The translations under genes and the position numbers were made by a program. The notes below the pieces were generated by a model, which was not told the origin of the DNA, searched no databases, and saw nothing but the letters and a program-made list of their open reading frames with translations. 64,000 nt of DNA, taken from contig JAKNDB010000070.1 in NCBI GenBank assembly GCA_024305405.1, positions 1,124,001-1,188,000 of the forward strand, in the 5' to 3' direction. The DNA is from Dirofilaria immitis (Eukaryota; Nematoda; Chromadorea; Rhabditida; Onchocercidae). This document shows, piece by piece, positions 25,016 to 35,943 of the stretch (positions are counted from its first letter, which is position 1; each line of letters starts with the position of its first letter).

Positions 25016-26466
25016 TAAAGATTTTTTTTTTTTTATGATAGAAACAATATGAATTAAAGGATTAGCCTGAAAATATTAAATTAATATAATCGAGAAACGT
25101 GAAGATGAGACGTAACACTTGCGATTTACATGATATATTATGAATTTAATGAATATACTCATTAATTAAATTTATATCTATCATGTTAAGAATATAAATA
25201 TTACGATCTGCATAATAATTTTAATATGCTTGAATGGATGATTTTTCAAACATTTTCAATATATGAAAGGTAAATAATGATGATGAGACTCCTTCAACGT
25301 AGCTATCATAAATTAAGAAATCAACTTATAGTTATACTTTATCAAAAGAAATCAACTTATACTTTATCAAAAAGAATTAACTCATAGTTACACTTTATCA
25401 AAAAGAAATCAACTTACAGTTATACTTTATCAAACATAAGCTAACAATTTTTGATTCAATCTACTTATCCTTTTTTTTGGCCAAAATTATATAGGCAATA
25501 TTTCTAATCCGTTCACTATATTCATATTAATTGGTTTCAATCATAATTCTTATGTCTATATATATACGCTCAGTCAAATCCATATACATCCAATCTTTCG
25601 ATAACCTTTTTTAAACTCATTACATTACTAAACATGCCAAAATTATAGTTAATCTTTCTTCTTATCATCGCTTTATTTATCTAGACAAGACAAGAAATTA
25701 AACGGAATCATCGGTTTACCATGCTTTATTCTCTCGTAATTTTATGATTTAGTCAATCCTATATTAGAATTGCTGTAATCATTTAATATCAATGACATAT
25801 ATCGATAATTGCTGTAATCATTTAATACTATCAATGACATATATCAATAATCTAATTAGCAAAATCATGATTGGAAATAGAAATAAATCCAATGATGCAA
25901 AAACAAACTTTAATTAAAACATCCATCTATATCCGATTATAACTCATGCTTACCTTGATGACGATAGTAGCAAATTCTTTTCGTACCGCGGTTCAAAAAA
26001 GATTTTCTGTGAAATCATTTTTGATACAAATATTATATCTAGAGGATAAGCAAAAATTATTATGAGAAATATTTAAAAAGTGAATAGATTAATAATTTCA
26101 CTCTTTTTCTAAAGTTAAAAGAAGATTTCCCTAGAGAGTTAACAATATGTAAATAAAAGATAATATCATTTCAAATAGTAATGACCTAATGATAGCAGAA
26201 ATAAAATTGCATTTCATCATATATTATATATATATATATATGATGGAAGATTGCTTTAATCCTGAATAGCAAGAGGAGCGCAATTTAAATATCAGCTTTA
26301 GATTAGCTGTTAAGATTCTAATTTATCTGAATGAAATATTTGCAACATCAAAAGATGAAAATTATCTTGAATTTATTAAAGTATTTATTGACTTTTCACT
26401 TAAGAAAAGAATTATACTTTTAACAAAATTTCTAGCTACAAACAGTATTTATTTTATATCAATTAA
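25016..26466. other. Intergenic region with a short tandem repeat
   Basis: About 1.45 kb between two minus-strand genes. Near 25315-25435 a roughly 31-33-base unit (AATCAACTTATAGTTATACTTTATCAAAAG type) repeats about four times. A second direct repeat, ATTGCTGTAATCATTTAATA, occurs near 25769 and 25807. A (TA)n run lies near 26222-26242. No exon is supported. Confidence 0.6.
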
Positions 26467-27952
26467 TTATGATACGAAAAAGTCTTCATATTCAAAACCA
26501 AAATCATATAAACATTGCTCAACGACAGCTCGGTCAGCACCCTTTATTCGAATGAATCCTTTCAACTCGTCAACATGTGTCGCAATTGGATGTTGCAAAT
26601 ATTCTTCTAAATATTCTCGCATTTTTCTTTCACATTCCTTAACAGAAATCTGTTAGTTATAGGATATGAAGTGAATAATTTTCCGGAAGTTGCACAAAAA
26701 CTTGCATTGAAAAAATTACAAAATAAATAATAAAGCAATGCAGGCGACATCCTAATTAAAGAATGATTCTCGTAGAAAGAAAAGTTTATCGAGAATTTTC
26801 CATTAGTTGGCTCTCTGAAAAAATAAAATATCCCAAATTTGACAGCAATTTCAAATTATTTGAAAAAATTGAAAAAAGTAGAACATACGAATACATCTCC
26901 ATGAATTTTTTTCACTAGCACCAATTCAACATATTCAAATTCCAATGTTTTTGGATCCAACTGATCTCTTCTAGTTTCCAAATAAAGTGGTAACAAGTGA
27001 TCACGATTTCGTTCCACATAAAATGTTAGATCTGGTCGAGCTAAAAACAGAAGAGCAAAATTCTCTAAGAAAAAATAATTTTATGTCTTAGTGTGAAATA
27101 AACAATTCAGGATATCAATAGTCACGAAGATTGATTTCCTCAAATTATTTTCAAAAATAAACGAAAAAAGAGCACTGAAATCATACGGTTTGGTGGCCTC
27201 CAACCACTAGGAGTCGGATATTTATCATGTTTCGGTACATCAGGAATCAATTTCCGTGACAGAAGCCTTTCTACATATTTCCAGTCAATAGATATCTCAA
27301 CTGCTTCACTTCGCGTTTGTTCTAAAATAATCCTCCATATAATTAAATTGTGATTAACTGAAAATGTATTAAAAATTTGATATGTAAAAAAGAAGCAAAC
27401 TAAAAAGTAATACAACGAAAATAACATACATTTAAAATTTACAAAAAATTAACAAAGAAAAAATGAAAAAATAATTTTATGAGAATTTAACAATTGAAAG
27501 AATTTCAAAAACAAAAGAAGAAAAGGGACGATTGAAACGATAAAGGCAATTTGCTGCTATGAAGAAATGAAATTGAAAAAAATGAATCACAAATTCAAAG
27601 AAAAATGAATTTGTGATTTCATCAAAATGAAATCACAAATTTTTTTTTTTTGCAACAAAATAAATTCGTATATATAAATTGGTAAAGCAAATAATTTCTT
27701 TCACTAAATGTTCACTATTCTTATGCTATATTTTACTTATTATACTAAAGGAAAAAGGAATTAATGCAATGATAATCAAATAATTAATTCAAAATAAAAA
27801 TCGATATCTTTTTTCGGCATAGCAGCTCTCCATGGATCATCCCAAACTTCGCTATTTGATGTCGTGGCATTTTCTTCGTTTGCAATTCTTCGACAATGAC
27901 ATTTCGTCAGCTGCACAGCATTTTTGATCCACTTCGAAGAATGGCGTAACAT
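26467..27952 (-). CDS. mrpl-49: Mitochondrial large-subunit ribosomal protein mL49 (MRPL49)
   Basis: Exons 27808-27952, 27187-27321, 26889-27040 and 26467-26649; about 204 residues. mL49 is a structural protein of the mitochondrial 39S subunit and related to yeast Img2. The N-terminus MLRHSSKWIKNAVQLTKCHC is basic and hydroxylated, as in a mitochondrial targeting peptide. Exon 2 gives the family signature WKYVERLL, then IPDVPKHDKYPTPSGWRPP. Exon 3 has RPDLTFYVERNRDHLLPLY and a KIHGDVF block. The C-terminus has ELKGFIRIKGADRAVVEQCL. Exons 2-4 join in perfect phase with no frameshift. The exon 1 end is the weak point: phase requires a break after AAAAAAG at 27808, but the following bases are ATATCG, not GT. 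A TTTTTAAG acceptor lies eleven bases upstream of the ATG. Confidence 0.92.
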
Positions 27953-28463
27953 AAAGTGCACTTAAAAATTACGGTAAGTACAAATCATCGGTTTTAACAT
28001 CAGGAAATTGTATTTAACTCATCTTTTTATTCTATAAAATTTTTTCTGATTTCCTATAAGCTTTAAAATCATTAACATCGAAACAGTTAATGATCAAAAA
28101 ACTTTTATATGCAACGATTATCCTTATCTACATTATGCAGCAATAATGTTAAAAAACATGAAAATTTAATTCCGAAAGGTTCCGAGTATCTCAAAAAAAG
28201 AAAATTATGCGGTGACTAGAAAGGTTAAATATCTAACCATAGACTTCGAAACTTTTACATGAAGAATTCATGCTGGATTGCTGATCAAGAAGTTATTATA
28301 ATAAACTTTATTGCTTTTAATGATATAAACACACTTGAAACTTTGAAAAATACAATTCTCAATGACCGGAAAAAAAATAGATTTTCTTCTATTTTCTTTT
28401 CCGATTACTAGAAGAATTATTATTTTTTCGATCCTTTTATTACAAAAGTTAAAAAATTCTTAA
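27953..28463. other. Short spacer between mL49 and the TRIM-like gene
   Basis: About 510 bases separate these two minus-strand genes. No exon or repeat is seen. The spacing and the acceptor in front of the mL49 start are compatible with a shared polycistronic transcript. Confidence 0.5.
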
Positions 28464-30242
28464 TCAAATTAATGAACTAAAAATTCCGTTTCCGGAAACG
28501 GGCAAAATAGATGTAGTAGACGTTGCAAACAACGTCGGTGGTATCACATTCACAATTATTTCTTCTGATCGGGGAGTGCATGTCATAATATGGCGTCGAG
28601 CTATAGCTGCATTTCGACGAGCTAAAGCTGAACACAGAGCACTAACACGTCCTGTTCGCTGATATTCAAACCACGACCGTGTTTGTTCCCTAGAATTGGA
28701 TTAATAGTTTAAAAATAAAAAAACTGTTACAAACAACGACAATGAATACTTTAATTCTACTTATGACAACTCTAATAATTCATAACCATATTATCAATCA
28801 AACAGCGAAAAATGCGAAGGATAAGAAGGAATGGAATTAGAGAATTCTAAAATTCACGACGTGCTGACAGCTAATTTTCATGATGCAAGTACTCCAAAAT
28901 TTCTCGCCTAATTTTATAAAATTTTCATTTTAAATTTCACAGCTTTATCGCCATAAAATATCATTTTTGGAAAAAATAAAAAGAAAAATCAAGACTTAGA
29001 TTTTCAAAGAATTTAAATTATTCCAGAAATCAAAAACCGATGCAATTACATAAATGAGATTAAAAATAATTTATCAACCTAACAGAATATTTCTCAATTA
29101 ATGCTCTAATTCCATTCCTTCTTATCCTTCGCATATTACATTTTCATTTACATATATTGCCAATGATATACCAATCGATTATCATTTAACACTAAACTTT
29201 TATTTGGTAAACTAGATGGATGTAAAACTTATGCTAAACAAATATGAAAATAGTTTACTGTGCAGATTGTTCAATTAATTCCTTTTTGTTCACTATGTCG
29301 CCATAAATGGCATAACCTGCCAATTCCACACCTGTCTTCTCTACCAATACTCTAATTTCATTGAACATATTATTTACGAATCCAGCGAATTCGGATGCAC
29401 TCTAAAATATTTAAATATATGAGTAACCACAATACAGCAAATCTACTTTAATATCTGTTAACAAATATCTAATATATGAGTAACCAAAATACAGCAAATC
29501 TACTTTAATATCTGTTAACAAATATCTATTCAGAAATGGATCGCCTAATGCCAAACAGAACAATGGTTTCTTTCGATCGTGGGGAAAAAAATCATTCTTA
29601 TATTATTTAGTCGTTCACTTTAATGTTGGAAAACTAGAATTCCTAATTGATACGTACTAAAATTTTTACTCATATATAAATTTCAATCATTATAAAATAA
29701 TATACTAATATAAATAATATACTGACAAAAAACTGCTTGTTTTTGTAATCCATTACATTACTGTCATAAATGTATGCTTTATAATTCTGCTACCATTGAT
29801 TCAGTTTTCCAGGTCGACTTTATGCCTTTTTTTAAAATGAACCATGCGAGAAAAAGTTATTTTAAACTCATGTAATCTACATCAATATAATGAAACTCCC
29901 TGCGGCAATTTTAAATACGCAAATTTGAGACTGCAACTTGCATAAATTACTAAAAATGAAGCGAAGAAGTGATGACATCGAGCGGTATTTTTGAAGCAGA
30001 ATATGTAACTGAGAATAAGTCTCTCTGCGACAAATATTCACAGCTCAAACTATTGCTCAACCAACTGCAGCATACAAAGTATTTGGTCATGCACAGTTCG
30101 TCTTCCGCTCCATAGACATAATCTTTCGTAAGAACGATATAAACGCTCATGCGCTCAGTTACCAAAAACAAAATTCTGCCCGTTATTTGATTTCAGAAAA
30201 ATTATATGTCATCTTTGTATTATTTATTTCTCTATACAATTC

Positions 30243-30296
<54 letters not shown>

Positions 30297-32373
30297 TCAT
30301 TTTTAAATAGAATCTCGAGAGTGTAATTGGATGAAAGTATTTGATCATTTTTTGAATGCTTCGAAACACATTTTAAATTCATTGAAATCATTGTCATATT
30401 CTCAGCAATTTGATGCTTTATACTGATTACATTGAAACTGATTATAAGTTGAACAGTAGGAAGCAAACAACCTTTTTTTCTAGCTATGATACATTATTCG
30501 GATAACAAACCCGCATGTAGATTCCATGCAGTCGTCGGGCATGTTCCAGTCTCATCTCAATATCCTTTTTGACAAAAATTCATTGGTATTTAATGCTGTT
30601 TCTATCACTTTGAACTGTATATATTGTTCATCCAGTAGCTGAAATATAATATTATACGATTTTTTTATAAATTCCAATAATAAGAAATAGGTATTCACCT
30701 GATATATTTTTCTATAAAATTTTATTTTCATGAGATTTCGTTAAAAAAAAGGAAGAGAATACTACAATTTATCAATCTACACTCGAAACAAACCTTAAAT
30801 AAATCATTCATACAAGTTATGCGATCCATCGTTAATTCTTTACATTGTTTCAAAAAATTGTACAGTCGCATTGATCATTTCTTGAAGCTCCTGCTGAGCT
30901 GTTTTAATTCGTTCTTTTAAGTCTCCAAATTTTGACACAGCATGACCCTTTTAGCATGTCCATTTATTACACATAAACCACAGTAAATCCGCTGAAATCC
31001 TATTCAACACATATAAATTTCAGCAACAGTTCCAATTGTACATATATATAGGAAAAAAAACAGTAATTTCAATGTAGGGATAAATAGAAAAAGAAAAGAA
31101 CGGGGAAGTAATTCTCTTTGACCTTTCGTTATAGTTATCGTTTGCAACTTATCAGGATATGGAGTCATATTATTTACAAAACATATCTACCACCGAATCT
31201 AAATAAGCTTTTTATACACTTCTTCCTAGTTTGCAACTTTATGGAATTTAGGCACACTATGCCCAAATTTTCAAATTCCAAAATCCTTATTTCACAAAAT
31301 ATTAATTAATCGTCCCAATGTTCTATTTAATAACAACTTTCCTATAACTACAAAAAAATAATTTCTACATAAAACTATTACCACCACCACCAATAGATCC
31401 TGTACAGAATGATATTATTCCTTAGTAACGAGTATCGGCACCTCTATTCTATTGATATGATTGCAATCATCACAACAATATTGATCCTCTGGTTTTGTAG
31501 CTTTTGAGCATTGGTGACAATATTTAACCATAGCATCTTTCTCTTTTATTCGAGATATAAGACCTGAAAAATCTCCTTCCTTTAACAAAATCACCAAATT
31601 ATAAACCATCAATTCACTGTTCGATGACAAAGCATAATCGAGTCCTTCTTGCATAGTTAATAATTTTTACTTCCTGTCCTGTTTTGTGAACATTGAAGGT
31701 TGAGTTGACTCATTTTCTTCCTATTGAATTTTTATATTTACATTTTAAACAATATTTAAGCATATACTGTAAAGAAAATGTCCGTCTATTCAAATTAATC
31801 ATCCCCATGTTGCATCACCTTGAACATAAGAAACAAAATAAAAGGAATTTGTAAGCGATTCTAACTTTTAAGGAATAATTGACGACAGGAGGACTATTAA
31901 AATGTGCACGACATAAGGGACAAGTATACTGTTGATCCATTTCATGAACATTATACAACTGATCAATACATTTCGCACAAAATGAATGACCACATTCCAA
32001 TTGTTTCGGTTCATCAAATATCTTTAAGACTTATAAAAATAAAATACATGCAAAAATAATAGAATATAGGCTTGTCAGTCTATTTTCCAAACCATAAAAA
32101 TTTGTTATAATCGAATCTGACTTTTGCTACAATGCATGTAATCAAAAATGATTAATATAATACATAGTTTCAATATGATATATATATACACATGTATATA
32201 CTAACCAGAAAACAAATCGAACAAATCATCGCTTCTAATAAAAATGCATCAGAACCTTCCTCTTCAGGTATTTTCTCTGACGAAGAATTACCTAACCAGG
32301 AAGTTAATGATTTGGAGGATGACAGAGATTCTGGTGGAGCAGAAGAACCATATATTGAAGGCAAAACATCCAT
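28464..32373 (-). CDS. TRIM-like RING / zinc-binding / coiled-coil protein (frame interrupted)
   Basis: Seven exons: 32206-32373, 31866-32029, about 31430-31680, 30794-30991, 30511-30638, 29259-29401, 28464-28689. After an acidic N-terminus, exon 1 ends with the first RING pair (CSICF). Exon 2 supplies CGHSFCAKCIDQLY and CPLCRAHF, a C3HC4 RING split by an intron. Exon 3 holds CHQCSKATKPEDQYCCDDC and exon 4 CGLCVINGHAK..GHA, together resembling B-box-type zinc fingers. Exons 4-6 are helical and charged (LKERIKTAQQELQEM, MRLEHARRLHGIYMR), as in RBCC coiled coils. The last exon (EQTRSWFEYQRTGRVSAL, then RRNAAIARRHIMT) joins in phase through a GTAAAC donor inside an apparent CAG-TAA. Frame breaks: base loss at 31664-31668, 30949-30952 and 30574-30578; one extra base in the A run 30852-30857; and one base short at the exon 1/2 junction. 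Likely an E3 ubiquitin ligase; substrate unknown. Confidence 0.7.
30244..30293. repeat. (TA)n microsatellite in an intron of the TRIM-like gene
   Basis: An uninterrupted run of about 25 TA dinucleotides between exons 5 and 6. Length polymorphism is likely. Confidence 0.97.
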
Positions 32374-33104
32374 TATGATAAAATTTCACTTCACCGGTGT
32401 ACAAAAGAAAGCTTATAATCAATATAAGCAAATCTAATAAAACATGTGCTCTATAACAAATGACTTACATCATTGCGCAATCGAATATCATACTAACCAT
32501 ATCTAAATATAAGGTATAAATTGATTGCTGTAGTAAAGATATCAGGTTGGATCGCGTAGTGAAGATGGATAACTGTTGACAATGTCAACAGTGATCCTAA
32601 TGAACTGCTGACGCACCTGACCTAATGACCTTGATATTTTTTTCGAATTTATGCTTTATCAAACGACTAAAAAAATCATTAACAGAATAACGGATTTAGT
32701 AGATAAACAGCAGCACATTGGTTATACAGAAAATATGACAACATAAAGAACAACTGATACGTAATGCCAGTACTATTAGCAAAAAAAAATGTGACGAAAG
32801 CTACTAATATACTTAGTAAATAGACAAATATGATACTACTTATTATAATTTACTGATAATGTTATCATTAACGTACGACAAATATGATACCATCTACTGA
32901 TATTTTTGCAAGTAATATTAAGCAAATTATGGCCATTCAGTGATTTGAATTATCTCATACCGCTACATAAACTTATACCTGATTAATTCGAAATATTGTA
33001 CAATATTATAACATAATATCACGCTTGTATAATGATTGCAGCTCGTATCTTCTTTTCAACTTTGTCATTCGTCTTTCGCTTCATCACTGCTGTTGATTGT
33101 ATCG

Positions 33105-33400
33105 CTGAATAGTGATTCCCTGAATTGAACCTGAGCTTCAATCGAACGGAACTGAACTTGAACTACATTGACTTCGCATTATCCTTCAGAAAATGTTGTC
33201 AAGCAATGATTGCTGAATTGAATTTGAACTTCATTCGAACGGAACTGAACTTGAACTGGCATTGACTTTGCATTACTCTCCAGGAAATTGTTGTCAAGCA
33301 ATGATTGCTGAGTTGAATTTGAGCTTCAATCGAACGGAACTAAACTTGAACTGGCATTGACTTCGCATTATTTTTCAAGAAATTATTGTCAAGCAACTAA
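33105..33400. repeat. ~97-bp tandem repeat, three copies
   Basis: Three successive copies share TTCGAACGGAACTGAACTTG or its TCAATCGAACGGAACT variant, followed by CATTGACTTCGCATTA and TGTTGTCAAGCAATGATTGC. The period is about 97 bases. The unit is much less AT-rich than its surroundings. Confidence 0.85.
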
Positions 33401-33589
33401 TCTCAGCTCCAAAATCCATATCCTTTAAATCTTTCAGGGCTCCTCCTTTCTATGATGTATCGCCTGACATGTCGCCTCATGATTGGTTGACCTTACTTTG
33501 TTGATTAGTAAATTCGAGTGTTTTAACAGTAAACATTTTTTATACATTCAGCTTGTTTGACTTCCTTGTAACTATGGCGCGCTATTTAA

Positions 33590-34480
33590 AAATTTAATAT
33601 CCTTTGTATGTCATGATTTTTCCTTTGTTCACAATACTTATAGCATCGCCATTTGATCTTTTCAATATTTCCATCCATATACAATTAAGTATATCATACG
33701 GCTTTTGACGACTTTATCTACTTTCTAAATGATATTTGATGTTAAATGATATTCAATCCTTAATATATCATGGCCATTTTCATATACCTGGATTATCTTA
33801 CGTAAATATCTTAGAGCAAATATATAAATATATTAGAGCAGCGCCATTTGTCATTTTTAATATTTCTATCTATGTACAACTAATTACATTTTTCGGCTTT
33901 CGATGATATTATCTACTTTCTAAATGATATTTGATGTTAAATGATATTCAATCCTTAATATATCTTGGCCATTTTCATATACCTGGATTATCTTACGTAA
34001 ATATCTTAGAGCAAATATATAAATATATTAGAGCAGCGCCATTTGTCATTTTTAATATTTCTATCTATGTACAACTAATTACATTTTTCGGCTTTCGATG
34101 ATATTATCTACTTTCTAAATGATATATGATGTTAAATGATATTCAATTCTTAATATATCATGACCATTTTCATATACCTGGATTATTTTACGTAAATATA
34201 TCATGGCCATTTTCACACACCTGGATTACCTTACGTAAATATATAAATATATTACAGCATCGCCATTTGACATTTTAATACTTCTACCTATATACAACTA
34301 ATTATATTATACGGCTTTCGACAACATTATCTATTTTCTAAATGATATTTGATGTTAAATGATACTCAATTCTTAATATCCATAGCCACTTTCATACACC
34401 TGGATTATCTTACGTAAATATATCACGGTCATTTTCATACACCTGGATTATCTTACCTAAGTATATAAAATATATCACAG
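33590..34480. repeat. ~195-bp tandem satellite, four or more copies
   Basis: The marker GCGCCATTTG or GCATCGCCATTTG appears near 33646, 33841, 34036 and 34258. Each copy then gives TACAACTAATTA, CGGCTTTCGA, a TAAATGATATTTGATGTTAA block, GGCCATTTTCATA and ACCTGGATTATCTTACGTAA. The first two intervals are 195 bases; the third is longer because the ACCTGGATTA...ACGTAAATAT segment is duplicated inside the copy. Confidence 0.88.
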
Positions 34481-34644
34481 GATTATTTTGAAATAATAAC
34501 ATACTCATATGAAGCAAAAATCAATACCATCCACATATCCATTTGATTTTTTTCCAAATGAATAATCGTATTACTATTTGAAAAAAATGACACAATTTAC
34601 AGCATTTATTTGAAAAAACGTAAAAATCGTTCGAAACAGTACAC

Positions 34645-34745
34645 GCAAAATAAACGCCCCACGTGAAACAAACGCCGCTCACCAACAAGCTCACACGTCA
34701 CGTCACACTCTATTAAACGATTCGCAATAGTTGGAAGGCCGCTAA
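34645..34745. promoter_or_regulatory. Cluster of CACGTG / ACGTCAC motifs
   Basis: A locally GC-richer island holding CCCCACGTGAAAC (an E-box palindrome), AACGCCGCTCACC and ACACGTCACGTCACACTC. It lies about 1.2 kb upstream of the BTB-BACK start and 2.3 kb upstream of the TRIM-like start. bHLH or bZIP binding is plausible from the motifs; function is inferred only. Confidence 0.35.
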
Positions 34746-35633
34746 TAATGGTGCTTCCTTTCATGTTCTATTTCTCGCTTCTTCCTATCTCTCGATTCTC
34801 TTCTTTGGCGTACATTTTCTCATATCTCTTATTGATGTATCGCCCAAACATTCATCCTTTCTTGTTTCCGGAAAAATCTCATTTAATCTCGGGTCATAGG
34901 TCAGCATATAATTAGATTATCTTAAAAAAAATAAAAAGATAAGAAAAAACAGGGAGAGAAGAAAGATAGGACGAGAAAGCGAAAGCGGAAGATATTTGAA
35001 TAAAGAAACGAAACGAAAAAATAGTCTGTGACCTGAAATGTTTGAAGATCAGGGATATGAAATCAAATTGATAATATCGAAAAATTACTAATAATAGAAA
35101 ACGGATGAAAATGAAAATGGAATTCTCGAAAAGTAATAAATGGAAAATTTGAAATTTCAAAAAAAAAAGAAATTAAAAAACTAACAATAAATTTCAATTT
35201 GTACAAATAATAAAATATAGTTTTTGAAATTTTTCAAAAATTTCTTCCTAAAAAAATATGAGAATATAAATTTGCTTTTCGTTTTTTTTACCAATCAATT
35301 CTCTCTAATCGATTTCTCGTATAATTTATATATATATGAAAAATCATATTTAAATTCCAGCTTTAGGACTTACGGTTTTAATTCAAATTTTAATTTCAAC
35401 CTTAATTTTGGCCTTACTTATCAAATTTAATATTTTTGGCATTTTTTAAAAAAAGTTTTATCATTTTTCAACATTTTTCGATTTTTTCAGTTGTTTAATT
35501 AATTACGAAACTTATATATTCAAATATATATTAAATTTGATAATTTTCAAGCATATCAATTTTATCACAATCAATTCAGAATATTTCTACTTATTTTTTT
35601 ATTTTTTTAAACTATTTCTTTTATTTTTCATTC

Positions 35634-35865
35634 AGAATATATTAAAAGATTCTAATGCTAACTTCTTGATTTATTGATTGAGTTTATTTTTTTTAGAATA
35701 TATTAAAAGATTCTAATGCTAACTTCTTGATTTATTGATTGAATTCATTTTAACCAAAAATTTCCATAATTTTTTTAGAATATATTAAAAGATTCTAATG
35801 CTAACTTCTTGATTTATTGATTGAATTTATTTTAACCAAAAATTTCCATAATTTTTTTTTAGAAT
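35634..35865. repeat. Tandem repeat upstream of the BTB-BACK gene, three copies
   Basis: The block AGAATATATTAAAAGATTCT followed by AATGCTAACTTCTTGATTTA occurs near 35634, 35694 and 35777. The second and third copies also share TTTTAACCAAAAATTTCCAT. It lies within 350 bases of the proposed start of the plus-strand gene. Confidence 0.88.
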
Positions 35866-35943
35866 TTCTTTTCTCTCAATAAAATGAGTTAAAATTTTAT
35901 TGTATTCATATCGTCGTGTTGTGAGCGGTCGAATTGTTGGAAT

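Larger units (their letters stand above)
32374..35943. other. Satellite-bearing intergenic region
   Basis: About 3.6 kb between the divergent TRIM-like and BTB-BACK genes. It contains a 97-base repeat, a 195-base repeat, a GC-richer motif cluster near 34.65-34.75 kb and a short repeat near 35.64-35.87 kb, each listed separately. No exon is supported in the remainder. Confidence 0.6.

Noticed and set aside
28474..28662. A plus-strand open frame with IIWRRAIAAFRRAKAEH
   Set aside because: It is antisense to the last exon of the TRIM-like gene, which has a proper TTCTAG acceptor and joins in phase to the previous exon.
32192..32437. An 81-codon plus-strand frame with an acidic middle
   Set aside because: It is antisense to exon 1 of the TRIM-like gene, whose CSICF end links to the rest of the RING; the plus frame has no partner exons.
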